Of a stretch of 64,000 bases of DNA, positions 9,502 through 18,680 are shown piece after piece; position 1 is the stretch's first letter, and each line of letters starts with the position of its first letter. The DNA comes from Haloferax sulfurifontis ATCC BAA-897. Lineage in GTDB: Archaea; Halobacteriota; Halobacteria; Halobacteriales; Haloferacaceae. The translations under genes and the position numbers were made by a program. The stretch covers positions 218,574 to 282,573 of the forward strand of contig NZ_AOLM01000028.1 in assembly GCF_000337835.1 (NCBI RefSeq). The letters are read 5' to 3'. A model generated the notes under the pieces. The model was not told where the DNA came from and made no database searches. It saw nothing but the letters and a program-made list of their open reading frames with translations.

Positions 9502-10719
9502 CTAGCCGACGGTGGGAATCGCGGTCAAGACGTGATACAGGCCGTAGCTGATGAGGCCCGCGCCGAGCATCGAGCCGACCCACGAACCGAGGGTAATGCC
9601 GACTTTCCGCGGCGAGACGCCGCTCTCGCCGGACGAACTCGCCGCGAGCCCACTGCCGACGATGCTCGCGATCATCACTTTGTTGAACGAGATGGGGATT
9701 CCCAGTACGATTGCGAGCTGAGCGATGAGAAAGGCGGGAATCAGGGCGGCTATCGACCGCCGTGGGCCGAGCGAGGCGTACTCGTTCGAGACGGCTTGCA
9801 CGAGTCGCGGCCCTCGAATCCACGCGCCGAGGAGAATCCCGCCGCCGCCGAGCGCAAGCAGGTAGATAGACGGGAGTTGGAGGTCCGTCTCGAACACCGC
9901 TTCCAGTGGGCCGGTCGCCAGCCCGACCTGCGAGCCACCGCTCGTGAACACGACGATGAGTCCTAGCACGACCAGAAACTGATTGATGCCCGCGGTCTCG
10001 TCGCGTCGGAGCAACCCGCGCGTCCCGACGAGCGCAACGAGCCCGCAGAGCGCGCTCACGACCACCATGCCGAGGGTGTACGAGCCGCCGACGACCGTCG
10101 GAAGAAGCTGGGACGTCGTGGCGAGGTATCGAGCGACCGACCCCTGTGCGCCGCTCGCGGTCGGGATGACCGTGAGTTGGATGTTGGCCAGCGCATAGCC
10201 GACTGCGCCGCCGAGGACGGGGATGCCGACGGTTTCGGGGATGGCGTCGCTTCGAAGCCCGCGCGCGAGGCCGTACGCGAGGACGGCCTCAACGATGGGA
10301 ATCGCGAACCAGAATCCGAGGATGACGACGTACTCGTCGACGGCGAAGCCGCCGCCGAGGGCGATACCGGACCCGATCATCGCTCCAGTGACGGTGAACG
10401 CCGACGGTATCGGATAGCCGTAGGTGTTCCCAATCGTGATGAGGGTCGCGGCGGTCAACAGGGCCGCCGCCGCCGCTATCGGCGTGATTGCCACGCCGGT
10501 CACGAGGTCTTTACCGATGGTCTCGGAGATACTTCCCCCCTGGAGAATCGCCCCGAGCCCGGCGACGATGCCGACGAGCAGGGCGGCTCGAAGAACCGAC
10601 AGCGCGTTGGCTCCGACGGCGGGCGCGACGGGGGCCGAGTTACTGTTCGCTCCGACGGTGAACGACATGAACAGGGCCGCCAAGAGCGCAATCGAGAGCA
10701 CGAGCAGGACTGACGCCAT
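9502..10719 (-). CDS. Inorganic phosphate transporter, PiT family
   Basis: Membrane phosphate permease driven by a cation gradient; about 405 residues and 10-11 transmembrane segments. The duplicated PiT signature is visible: FTVGANSNSAPVAPAVG near the N-terminus and GIPISFNKVMIASIVGSG near residue 350, corresponding to the GANDVANA and PxSxTH-type motifs of the family but diverged. YGYPIPSAFTVTGAMIGSG marks the end of the first repeat. GTG at 10725 is an alternative start two codons upstream; ATG 10719 is preferred because the hydrophobic helix starts right after it. It converges with the small protein at 9178-9501. No PhoU-like partner gene is adjacent. Confidence 0.88.
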   Translation of the reverse strand: MASVLLVLSIALLAALFMSFTVGANSNSAPVAPAVGANALSVLRAALLVGIVAGLGAILQGGSISETIGKDLVTGVAITPIAAAAALLTAATLITIGNTYGYPIPSAFTVTGAMIGSGIALGGGFAVDEYVVILGFWFAIPIVEAVLAYGLARGLRSDAIPETVGIPVLGGAVGYALANIQLTVIPTASGAQGSVARYLATTSQLLPTVVGGSYTLGMVVVSALCGLVALVGTRGLLRRDETAGINQFLVVLGLIVVFTSGGSQVGLATGPLEAVFETDLQLPSIYLLALGGGGILLGAWIRGPRLVQAVSNEYASLGPRRSIAALIPAFLIAQLAIVLGIPISFNKVMIASIVGSGLAASSSGESGVSPRKVGITLGSWVGSMLGAGLISYGLYHVLTAIPTVG

Positions 10720-10721
10720 GC

Positions 10722-10790
10722 TCACCTCACCCGACGCGGTCTCCGGTGGTGTGGCGTCCGGAACGGTCGACGACGGCTACAGAGCCTCAT
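10722..10790 (-). CDS. Possible short upstream ORF (22 aa) before the phosphate transporter
   Basis: ATG 10790 opens an Arg-rich 22-codon frame whose TGA overlaps a GTG (10725) as GTGA and lies 2 bases before the ATG of the transporter. No clear TATA element was seen at the leaderless distance, so this is weaker than similar cases at 7775, 36949 and 54591. Confidence 0.2.
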   Translation of the reverse strand: MRLCSRRRPFRTPHHRRPRRVR

Positions 10791-11544
10791 TTGAATGAAA
10801 ACCGGCCCACGAGACTGATGAACCCATCGAAATCACGTATATCGGCTGATAGTGAGCCAATCGTCTCCATAAGTAATGCGATGCATACGAGTGCCGAATC
10901 CCGCTGATGGTGACGCGGGGTTTAGCGAGTCGCGGGTGACGCGCGAGGGCCCGAAACTCGAAAGCGGTCCGTTTCATCGAGATAGGCGTCTCGACGTTCA
11001 GAGGATATCGGAGCCGATAAATCGTATAGCGCGATACGTAACTGAATCACGGCGGACCAAATTCGAGCGCACCACGACCCCGAAACACGTGAGTGGGAAC
11101 CCCGCCGGTGTTCGACGGCACAGTCCATCGAGACGGACAATTTGCCCGTCAGAGCCGGGAGAATCCGACGGACCGGTCGGTCCATCGGGGACTCGTACGC
11201 CCAATAATGACGACGGGTCGACGTTTTTGTTACACAGCTACCCTTGTAAAGTATAGTGACGTTCGTTTCGGCGAACAAGAGACTGTGGAACGTTGAAACG
11301 CCGTCCAAGACTCTTCAGACGGGCCTCTCCTGTGACGAACCCGTGTTAAATCGGGCGGGCACAACAGATTCAATCAGCCGAGACTGTGGCGAACCGACCG
11401 ATGCGCCCGGTTTCCCACAGCCCGACGCCTCCGCCTCGCCGCAGACGGGACCGCGTCGCGCCTCGCCTCCGAATTGGACTCGATGTGGCCACTGTCACGC
11501 CCGGACAGACGCGATGGCGTCGTTCGTTCCGAGCTAACCCTAAC
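10726..11544. other. Gene-poor interval (819 bp)
   Basis: Several open frames cross it but none has convincing haloarchaeal composition. It contains the inverted repeat at 11230-11249 followed by a TATA-like GTATAG, which could serve a non-coding transcript. Nothing else was recognised. Confidence 0.45.
11230..11249. repeat. 20-bp inverted repeat TTACA-N10-TGTAA (copy 2)
   Basis: It shares TTACACAGCTA and TGTAA with the element at 4940-4959 (16 of 20 identical) and is immediately followed by AAGTATAG, a possible TATA element. The identical spacing in two unrelated non-coding intervals argues for a protein-binding site. Confidence 0.45.
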
Positions 11545-12042
11545 CTATCCCGCGATTTCCTCGGCGGCGAACGCCTCGCGGAGCCGGTCTTCGTCTTCGG
11601 GCGAGAGGTTCGTCTCGATAATCTCGAACTCGTCGCCCGACAGCTCCTCCTTGATTCGGTCCATCTGCGCGCCGCGGGACAGGAGGAACAGCGCCGAGTT
11701 CCCGGGTTCGACCGTGTTCGCGACCTCTTTGATGAACGCGTCGTCGATGCCGATGTCGGTGAACTTCCCGCTGAGCGCGCCCGTCACCGCCCCGACGGCC
11801 ATCCCGAGCCACGGCATCCAGAAGATAACGCCGATGAGGAGTCCCCAGAACGACCCCCCGAGCGCGCCCACGCCGACGAGACTCTGTGCCTGCTTGACCT
11901 TCACCTGCCCGTTTTCTTTTCGGACGGCGATGGCGGCGTCCTCTATCGTTATCAGTTCGCGCCGCTGGAGGTGGTACAGCTTCTCCCGCATGTTCTCCGC
12001 ACCGTCCATCGTATCGAACGCGAGTACGACTAGTGAACTCAT
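11545..12042 (-). CDS. DUF1269 family membrane protein
   Basis: A 165-residue protein with a soluble N-terminal part (MSSLVVLAFDTMDGAENMREKL...), a central glycine-rich membrane hairpin (VGVGALGGSFWGLLIGVIFWMPWLG...GAVTGALSGKFTDIGIDD) and a C-terminal soluble part with GNSALFLLSRGAQMDRIKEEL. This order is characteristic of DUF1269 proteins, whose biochemical role is unknown; several are stress- or membrane-associated. It begins at ATG 12042, with an AT-rich TTTATTAT element 34-41 bases upstream. It stands alone. Confidence 0.88.
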   Translation of the reverse strand: MSSLVVLAFDTMDGAENMREKLYHLQRRELITIEDAAIAVRKENGQVKVKQAQSLVGVGALGGSFWGLLIGVIFWMPWLGMAVGAVTGALSGKFTDIGIDDAFIKEVANTVEPGNSALFLLSRGAQMDRIKEELSGDEFEIIETNLSPEDEDRLREAFAAEEIAG

Positions 12043-12246
12043 CTCATCAACTCACACACACGTAAGCAGGAAACCATAATAAACTGCGTTTACCGCGTCG
12101 CTGACTGTCTCGGAGCCAGTAATTCGTCGCGTACGAAACGGTCAGCCAAGTCCCTCGAACGAGTGTCCACTGGCGAGGTCCGAACGCGGCCTCGTTCACC
12201 CGCGGCGACCTGCGCCTCTATATTCGTCGCCCGCCAATCGTTCGGT

Positions 12247-12750
12247 ATGACTGACCGGAAGGCGTTCACGCCCGAGGAGTGGCGGACGCTCGCGCAGACG
12301 CCGGTCGAGGTGATGTACGGCGTCGTCGTCGCCTCGAACGGTGGCCTGCGACGAGAGCTCAAAACGATTCGTCGGACCCTCCGGCACACGGACGAGTTCG
12401 AACCGGAGTCGGAACTCGTCACGCACCTCGCCGGGTTCGTCCGGGTGAACGCCGACCGGGTGCGACGCGACGCGGAGACGCACGATTTCACTCGCGCGGT
12501 GGCAATCGCTCGCGCGCACGACTACTGTCGGGAGGCGTCGGGAATCGTCCGAGCGCGAGCGACCGCGGCGGAACGGGCCGAGTACGCGCAGTTCGTCCGT
12601 TGGTGCGCTGAACGGGTCGCAGACGCCGGCGTCGAGGGCGGGCTACTGGGGTTGGGCGGCCGGCGAATCAGCCCGGCCGAGCGGGAATTCATCGACGCGA
12701 TCGGGGAGACGCTCGCAATCGCCGACGGGGAACGCGAGACAAGCGAGTAA
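12247..12750 (+). CDS. Hypothetical all-alpha protein
   Basis: A 167-residue soluble protein, predicted mostly helical. Segments such as FTPEEWRTLAQTPVEVMYGVVVASNGG and the end ISPAEREFIDAIGETLAIADGE recall small helical bundles of the TerB type, but no metal-binding motif is visible, so this is only a resemblance. I chose ATG 12247; the frame also opens at 12163, but that stretch looks non-coding. It lies co-directional and 54 bp before the DUF389 gene. Function unknown. Confidence 0.7.
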   Translation: MTDRKAFTPEEWRTLAQTPVEVMYGVVVASNGGLRRELKTIRRTLRHTDEFEPESELVTHLAGFVRVNADRVRRDAETHDFTRAVAIARAHDYCREASGIVRARATAAERAEYAQFVRWCAERVADAGVEGGLLGLGGRRISPAEREFIDAIGETLAIADGERETSE

Positions 12751-12804
12751 GCTATCCTATCAGAGCACTCATGCTTTTTGCACTCTCGCGACGTTGTAGT
12801 TCGT

Positions 12805-14226
12805 ATGCGACTCGTTCAGGTGTTGATACCGCAGGGGAGTCGAGAGAGCGTCCTTGAGTCGCTCGACCGACAGGGCATCGACTACGCCGTCTTCGAGGAG
12901 GTCGGACGCGGCGAGTTCGAGGCGATGGTGCAGTTTCCGGTCCCGCCCAGCGGCGTCGAGACGGTGATAGAAGAACTGACGACCGCCGGCGTCCGAGACG
13001 ACAGTTACACCATCGTACTCCCCACGGAGACGGTCGTCTCACAGCGCCTCTCGGCCCTGAAAGAGCGCTTTCCCGGACTCCGAATCTCCCGCGAGGAACT
13101 CCACGCGAGGGCGGAGGACCTCGCGCCGGCGAACTCGACGTTCTTCAGCTTCCTGATTCTCAGCACGGTCATCGCGGCAACGGGCCTGCTCCTCGACTCC
13201 GCGGCGACGATTATCGGGGCGATGGTCGTCGCCCCCCTGATGGGGCCGGCGGTTTCGGCGTCCGTCGGGGCGATACTGGCCGACAGGCGGATGGCGTCTC
13301 GCGGCGTCGTCCTGCAGGTGACGGGCCTCGCGGCGGCCATCGCGACGGCCGCCCTCCTCGGAGTGATACTCCAGCAGACGATACTCATTCCGCCGGGCGT
13401 CGACATACAGGCGATACCGCAGGTCGCAGAGCGCACCAGTCCGAACGTCCTGTCGCTGTTCCTCGCGTTGGGGTCGGGTATCGCGGGGGCGATAAGCATC
13501 ATGCGCGGGTCCGGGTCGACGCTCGTCGGCGTCGCCATCGCCGTCGCGCTCGTCCCGCCGGCGGCGACGTCGGGGCTGGGGCTCGCGTTCGGACTCCCCG
13601 CGGTCGCCGTCGCGGGCGCGGTGCTCGTCGTCGTCAACCTCCTCGCCATCAACCTCTCGGCGCTGATTCTGTTCTATCTGTCGGGTTTCACGCCGCTGGA
13701 CGCCGACGAGCGGGAGGGCGTCAGAGCGTCCGTCGCCTCCCGAATCGCCGTCCTCGGCGTTGCTATCGCCGTCCTCTCGCTCGTCCTCGCCGGCGTGACG
13801 TACGCGTCGTTCCAGACCGCGTCGTTCGAGCAACAGACGCAGGCCGAACTCCAGCGACAGTTCGACGAGGCGGACATCGAGGGCGTCGAACTCGTCAGCG
13901 TCACGGTCGACTACAGGCCCGTCGACTACCTCCTCGGGAATCAACCGCGGGTCGACGTGCTCGTGGGGATTCCGCGCGACCTGCAAGCGCCCCCCGACCT
14001 CGCACAGCGATTCGACGACCAACTGACTGAAGGGTTAGACCGGGACGTGGTCGTGAGAGTCGGCTTCGTCGAGGCGCAGGTCTCCGACGACGCGGCGACG
14101 AGAGCTTCGACCGCCGGGCTCGCTCCCGCGGGTACTCCTCTCGACCGACCCTCAGTCCCCCTCAACCGCGTTTCAGTCGTCCTCGACCGACCACCATTCC
14201 TCCACGCTCCGGAGGGTCGGCCGTGA
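12805..14226 (+). CDS. DUF389 / TIGR00341 family membrane protein
   Basis: Membrane protein of 473 residues. A soluble N-terminal domain of about 110 residues (MRLVQVLIPQGSRESVLESLD...) precedes a block of 6-8 transmembrane helices starting at FFSFLILSTVIAATGLLLDSAATIIGAMVVAPLMGP, the DUF389 hallmark, including the VALVPPAATSGLGLAFG motif. The C-terminal 130 residues are soluble. Function is unknown; the family is usually called a hydrophobic-domain protein. Its TGA overlaps the GTG of the metallophosphoesterase gene by 4 bases, so the two are translationally coupled and may work together at the membrane. Confidence 0.9.
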   Translation: MRLVQVLIPQGSRESVLESLDRQGIDYAVFEEVGRGEFEAMVQFPVPPSGVETVIEELTTAGVRDDSYTIVLPTETVVSQRLSALKERFPGLRISREELHARAEDLAPANSTFFSFLILSTVIAATGLLLDSAATIIGAMVVAPLMGPAVSASVGAILADRRMASRGVVLQVTGLAAAIATAALLGVILQQTILIPPGVDIQAIPQVAERTSPNVLSLFLALGSGIAGAISIMRGSGSTLVGVAIAVALVPPAATSGLGLAFGLPAVAVAGAVLVVVNLLAINLSALILFYLSGFTPLDADEREGVRASVASRIAVLGVAIAVLSLVLAGVTYASFQTASFEQQTQAELQRQFDEADIEGVELVSVTVDYRPVDYLLGNQPRVDVLVGIPRDLQAPPDLAQRFDDQLTEGLDRDVVVRVGFVEAQVSDDAATRASTAGLAPAGTPLDRPSVPLNRVSVVLDRPPFLHAPEGRP

Positions 14227-15557
14227 CCGACGCGTACTACTTCATCAGCGACCTCCACATCGGCGGCGACGAGCAACTGGGGAAGGTCGATTTCCTCGAC
14301 GAGCTACTGACGTTCCTTCGGACGCTCGAAGCGACCGACGAGGACGCCGAGCTAATCATCAACGGCGACGCGTTCGGGCTGTGGGAGTTCACCGGCGTCG
14401 ACGGACTCGACAAGTTCGACGCGCTCGTCGACCTCTATCCGGAGCTGTTCGACCAGTTCGAAGCGACGGGCGCGCGAACCCCCATCACGCTCATCCCCGG
14501 GAACCACGACTACGAACTCGCGGCCTACCCGGAGTACGTCGACCGACTGGCCGAGTTCAACCTCACGCTCCGACAGGAGGTCTCGATAACCCGGCGCGTC
14601 GGCGACGCCGTCGTCTACGTCGAACACGGGATGCAACGGGACCCGAACAACCGGATTCCGGACTTCGGAAACCCCTACGCGAACCCGCCGGGCTACTTCG
14701 TCAACAGGCAGGTCACGAGTCGCGCCGGCCGGCTCTCCGAGCGGGGGAAGTTCAACTGGCTCAAAGACGTACAGGCGGTGACGCCGATGACGCAGATTCC
14801 GGCGTGGATGCTTTCGAACTACTTCTACCGGGAGATGAGCCCGTGGCTCAGATACGTCTCCGCCCCGTTTCTCCTCCTGTTCAACGTCGGGTTCCTCTAC
14901 GTGCTCGCGTTCGCGCTCGACGCCGCCGGTCTCTGGTCGCTCCCGATGGACCTCATCGAACGGTTCCTCGGGCTGTTCGGCCCGGTCGGGACGCTGGTCG
15001 ACCTGCTTTTGACCGCGAACCTCGCCGTCACGCTGTTGTTGCTACTGGTCGCGATACCGCTTTTCGTCCTCGCGCGAGACGTTCGAAAGACGCTTCGGCG
15101 GTTCGGCATCGACCGACCGGAGGAACGGGAGTCGTCGGCGGACACCTATCTGACGGCCGCCAGAGAGCTGTTCGCGTCCGACCCGACGGTTGCGGTGTTC
15201 GTCTACGGCCACACCCACCGGCCCGCAGTCACCGAAATCGAAGGCGGGGTCGTCGTCAACACGGGGACGTGGCTGAAGCGACTGCGACGCGTCGAGTCCG
15301 CGTTCGGCGTCCTCCCGCCCGTGTTCTACTCGTGGTATCAACTCAACTACGTGCGCGTGTCGGCGACGGACGACGGCGGGGTCGCCGTCGACTACGAACT
15401 CGTGGAGAAGCCCGCGCCGAACGAGGAGACGTGGTTCCAACGACTCGTCACGTCGACACCGAAGCGAGGGACCGCGATTCCGTCGCGGACGGTCGTCCGG
15501 CCGACGACCGAGGCGAGCGAGTCGGTTGCGGCGGAGACCGACGCGAGCGACCGCTGA
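14223..15557 (+). CDS. Membrane-associated metallophosphoesterase
   Basis: Calcineurin-like phosphoesterase of 444 residues. Dinuclear metal motifs in order: SDLHIGG (Asp10, His12), INGDAF near residue 43, GNHDYEL near 97, an EHGMQRDP block, and GHTHRP near 335. This order resembles UDP-2,3-diacylglucosamine hydrolase-like members, but archaea lack lipid A, so the substrate is unknown. Unusually, two hydrophobic helices (FLLLFNVGFLYVLAFAL and LAVTLLLLLVAIPLFVLA, about residues 217-280) interrupt the domain, anchoring it to the membrane. The GTG start overlaps the DUF389 stop (GTGA). Confidence 0.88.
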   Translation: MTDAYYFISDLHIGGDEQLGKVDFLDELLTFLRTLEATDEDAELIINGDAFGLWEFTGVDGLDKFDALVDLYPELFDQFEATGARTPITLIPGNHDYELAAYPEYVDRLAEFNLTLRQEVSITRRVGDAVVYVEHGMQRDPNNRIPDFGNPYANPPGYFVNRQVTSRAGRLSERGKFNWLKDVQAVTPMTQIPAWMLSNYFYREMSPWLRYVSAPFLLLFNVGFLYVLAFALDAAGLWSLPMDLIERFLGLFGPVGTLVDLLLTANLAVTLLLLLVAIPLFVLARDVRKTLRRFGIDRPEERESSADTYLTAARELFASDPTVAVFVYGHTHRPAVTEIEGGVVVNTGTWLKRLRRVESAFGVLPPVFYSWYQLNYVRVSATDDGGVAVDYELVEKPAPNEETWFQRLVTSTPKRGTAIPSRTVVRPTTEASESVAAETDASDR

Positions 15558-15591
15558 CGGTCCGGACCGCTCTGTCGAGGGGTAACGACAT

Positions 15592-16479
15592 ATGGCTCGG
15601 CGGCGATGGTTGGACATGACGCAAACGCCCAGAGACCAGGTGTGGACGGTGGTCGACCCGGATTCCGAGAACCGCTGGGGCGAACGATTCGAACGCCTCG
15701 TGTTCGTCCTCGCGTCGGCGAACGTCGCCGCCGTCGTCCTCTCGACGGTCGAGTCGCTGTACGAACGGTTCGGAGCCTACTTCGAGGGCCTGCTCGTCGC
15801 GTCCATCGCGCTGTTCACGTGCCTGTACGTCGTCCGGCTCTGGGCCGCCGGCTCGGCCGCTCCCGACGCCGGACGGAGTCGGTTCGCGTTCGTCCGCGAC
15901 CCCATCTCGGTCGTCGACTGCTTCGTCATCGCGACGTTCTGGACCGGGCTCCTCTTCGAGATACGGCTGTTCGAGTCGGGGCTGTTCCGCGTCTTCTGGC
16001 TGGCGCGCGTGCTGAACCTCTCGTGGTTCAGACGCTCCCGGCGGCGGTTCAAGCGCGTCCTCGACGCACAGCGCTCCGACCTCGGGGTCGCGTTCACCGG
16101 GGCCGGGATGTTGGTCCTCGTCTCGTCGACGCTCATGTACTTCGTCGAGGGAAGCGTTCAACCGGACGCGTTCTCGTCGATTCCGGAGACGCTCTGGTGG
16201 GGGGTCGTGACGCTCACCACGGTCGGCTACGGCGACGTCGTGCCCGTCACGCCGCTCGGGCGCCTCCTCGGCGCGGCAACCATGCTCGGCGGCGTCGCCT
16301 TCTTCGCGCTCCCGTCGAGCATCTTGGCCGCGGGGTTCTTCGCGGAGCGGACGGGAGAGCAGGCGCGGACCGGCGACGGAGCGCAGACGGGGACACAGAC
16401 GCAGACGGCCGGGAGACCGAACGTCCAGTGGTGTCCGCACTGCGGCGAGTCGCTCGGCTCGGAGTCGTCTCACGGCTGA
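15592..16479 (+). CDS. Voltage-gated potassium channel (ion_trans type)
   Basis: Six-helix cation channel of 295 residues. The pore carries TLTTVGYGDVVPVTPLGR with the K+-selectivity filter TVGYGD at residues 210-215. Before it, an Arg-rich S4-like helix (ARVLNLSWFRRSRRRFKRVL, about 140-160) marks a voltage-sensor-like domain. After the last helix (MLGGVAFFALPSSILAAGFF), a Gln/Thr linker leads to WCPHCGESL, a single CxxC that could be half of a zinc ribbon. It follows the metallophosphoesterase by 34 bp on the same strand. An internal ATG at 15616 is an alternative start. Confidence 0.9.
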   Translation: MARRRWLDMTQTPRDQVWTVVDPDSENRWGERFERLVFVLASANVAAVVLSTVESLYERFGAYFEGLLVASIALFTCLYVVRLWAAGSAAPDAGRSRFAFVRDPISVVDCFVIATFWTGLLFEIRLFESGLFRVFWLARVLNLSWFRRSRRRFKRVLDAQRSDLGVAFTGAGMLVLVSSTLMYFVEGSVQPDAFSSIPETLWWGVVTLTTVGYGDVVPVTPLGRLLGAATMLGGVAFFALPSSILAAGFFAERTGEQARTGDGAQTGTQTQTAGRPNVQWCPHCGESLGSESSHG

Positions 16480-16522
16480 CCCGAGCCGACCGGGAGACGG
16501 GCCACACCCGCCGTCAGCAGGG

Positions 16523-16528
16523 TTTATC
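16523..16528 (+). promoter_or_regulatory. TATA element for the DHA2 exporter gene
   Basis: TTTATC is centred about 27 bases before ATG 16553, the leaderless spacing, which also supports that start over the in-frame GTG at 16538. Confidence 0.5.
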
Positions 16529-16552
16529 GAACGGGACGTGGTAACAACAGGG

Positions 16553-18220
16553 ATGGACGCAGACGCGAACGCCCACGGTCTCGAAGCGGGCACGGTGGCG
16601 ACCGACTCGGCGAGCGGGCTGGCGTACTGGGGGCCGGCCGTGGCGGTGAGCCTCGCGATGTTCATCGGGGTCATCGACTCGACGCTGATGAACGTCGCGA
16701 TTCCGTCTATCGTCGCCGACCTCGACACGACCGTCACGGTCGTCCAGGGCGCGATTTCGTTCTACGCGATGGTCATGGCGGCGCTGATTCTCCCCGGCGG
16801 CAAGCTGTCGTCGATGTACGGGGTTCGACGGCTGATGACCGCGACGCTCCTCGTGTACGGGGTCGGGACGACGCTGGCGGCGCTGAGTTGGAACGTCGCC
16901 GTGCTCTACGTCGGCTGGTCGGTCGTAGAGGGGGCCGCCGCCGCCGTGTTGCTCCCGCTTACGTTCACCGTCCTCCTCGTCAGCTACGAGGGCGCAGACC
17001 GGGCGAAAGCCCTCGGTATCCTCGCCGGCGTGAACGCCGCGGGTGCCGCGTTCGGACCGCTGCTCGGCGGCGCGGTCACGACGTTCGCGAGCTGGCGATG
17101 GGGGTTCGGCATCGAGGTGCTAATCGTCCTCGTCGCGCTCGCGTTCGTCAGGTATCTCCCCGAGGAGCCCCTGAGCGAGACGCCGACGAAACTGGACGTC
17201 GGCGGCACGCTCCTCTCGGTGGTGGGGACGACCGCCCTCGTCGCCGGCGTCCTCTTGGCCGGGCGGTACGGCTGGCTGTTGGCCCGCCGACCATTCGTCG
17301 TCGGCGACGTGCAGTTGGACCTGCTCGGCGCGTCTCCGACCCTCTGGCTCGTCGGCTTCGGGGCCGTCGTCTTCGCGGGCTTCGTCCAGTACGAGCGCCG
17401 CGTCGAGCGCGAGGGCGGGTCGCCGCTCGTCCCGGTCCGGCTCCTGTCGAACGGGCAGTTCACCGCCGGCGTCGTCACGAACGCCGCGCGGTCGTTGGTC
17501 CTCGCGGGCTTCATCTTCGTCGTCCCGGTCTTCCTCCAGTCCGGGGCCGGCTACACCGCGTTCGAGACCGGCGTCGCGATGCTTCCGTTCTCCCTCGCGA
17601 CGTTCGTCGCGTCCATCTTCACGACCGGCTGGCGGCGGTTCGTCGCGCCGAAACTGCTGATTCAGGGCGGCATCGTCCTCACGGGACTCGGCGTGCTCGC
17701 GCTCGCGTCGCAGACGGCGCTGGACGCGACGGTCGCACAGCTCGCCGCGCCGATGGCGCTCATCGGTCTCGGACTCGGCCTCGTGATGGCACAGCTCATC
17801 GACATGACGCTCTCGGCCGTCGAACGGCGGGACTCGGCGGCGGCGTCCGGCCTGTTGAACGCGACGATGATGCTCGGCTACTCGTTCGGGACCGCCATCG
17901 TGGGCGCGTACCTGCTCGGGCGCTTTTACGGCGGCGTCGTCGACGGCGTGTTGACCGCCATCGACGCGGGCGTGTCGGCGAGCGAGCGAGGGGCGCTCGT
18001 CCTCGCGCTGGAAAACGCCGCCGAGACGGCGACCGAAGAGACCCAACGGGCGTTTCTCGCCGGCCTCACACCGGCGCAACGAGAACTGCTGGCCGACGTG
18101 TTCGACGCCGCGATAGTGCAGGCACAGCGGGAGACGCTGTTTCTCCTCGCGCTTTTCGTGTTGCTCGTGCTCCTCGTTTCGACGCTCCTACCGGACGAAG
18201 GGACCAGCGGCGACCCGTGA
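16553..18220 (+). CDS. MFS exporter, DHA2 (EmrB/QacA-like) family
   Basis: Fourteen-helix drug:proton antiporter-type protein, 555 residues. TM1 carries FIGVIDSTLMNVAIPSIVADL, the D1 motif of DHA2 members; motif A-like GGKLSSMYGVRRLM follows TM2, and motif C-like GVNAAGAAFGPLLGG sits in TM5. The C-terminal half has a matching FVVPVFLQSGAGYTAFETGVAMLP segment, typical of TM9-10. Single gene with its own leaderless promoter; the preceding K+ channel ends 73 bp upstream. The physiological substrate is unknown. Confidence 0.92.
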   Translation: MDADANAHGLEAGTVATDSASGLAYWGPAVAVSLAMFIGVIDSTLMNVAIPSIVADLDTTVTVVQGAISFYAMVMAALILPGGKLSSMYGVRRLMTATLLVYGVGTTLAALSWNVAVLYVGWSVVEGAAAAVLLPLTFTVLLVSYEGADRAKALGILAGVNAAGAAFGPLLGGAVTTFASWRWGFGIEVLIVLVALAFVRYLPEEPLSETPTKLDVGGTLLSVVGTTALVAGVLLAGRYGWLLARRPFVVGDVQLDLLGASPTLWLVGFGAVVFAGFVQYERRVEREGGSPLVPVRLLSNGQFTAGVVTNAARSLVLAGFIFVVPVFLQSGAGYTAFETGVAMLPFSLATFVASIFTTGWRRFVAPKLLIQGGIVLTGLGVLALASQTALDATVAQLAAPMALIGLGLGLVMAQLIDMTLSAVERRDSAAASGLLNATMMLGYSFGTAIVGAYLLGRFYGGVVDGVLTAIDAGVSASERGALVLALENAAETATEETQRAFLAGLTPAQRELLADVFDAAIVQAQRETLFLLALFVLLVLLVSTLLPDEGTSGDP

Positions 18221-18680
18221 GCCGTGAGCACAGCGTCGTTCGCTGTCGCCGCTCTCATCGCTGTCGTCGTCTCAACAAACAATGCGTTGAGTGAGCAGAC
18301 TGACGTGAGTCCACCATCCAAAATATTTGTTTTGATAACATCCTCACCAGTAAGTATTGAATGGAAATAGCAATATTGAATTTAGAGGCGACTGAGAAGA
18401 TTTATCTAAATACCCCGAATCAACCCTCAAAGCCACAAATTCTAGAATTTGTGAAATTTTTTCACATATAGTCGAGTGAGTATTTAACACAACAAAATTG
18501 GATTCGAAACTATAGTTTAAAATATTTGTATTCAGAAGTCAGATTTTATTCGGCATCGTTATACAATATCCCCGTTAGTCTGTATCGACCAATTATCGGA
18601 CGTGAATCCGTATTTGGCAGTAATATGGAATTTAAGGGACTCAGGGGCCACAGCAGGACGGACGGAGAGGCGAACAGTCG
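18221..18680. other. AT-rich intergenic island (460 bp)
   Basis: From about 18310 to 18620 the base composition drops far below the roughly two-thirds GC of the surroundings, with runs such as TTAAAATATTTG and AAATTTTTTCACATATA. No gene was recognised. It precedes the large surface-protein gene and may be its regulatory region or a remnant of transferred DNA. Confidence 0.55.

Noticed and set aside
11256..11537. A 93-codon GTG-start frame after the second inverted repeat
   Set aside because: Composition is unlike haloarchaeal proteins (few acidic residues, no hydrophobic core). The TATA-like element is too near the GTG for a leaderless start.
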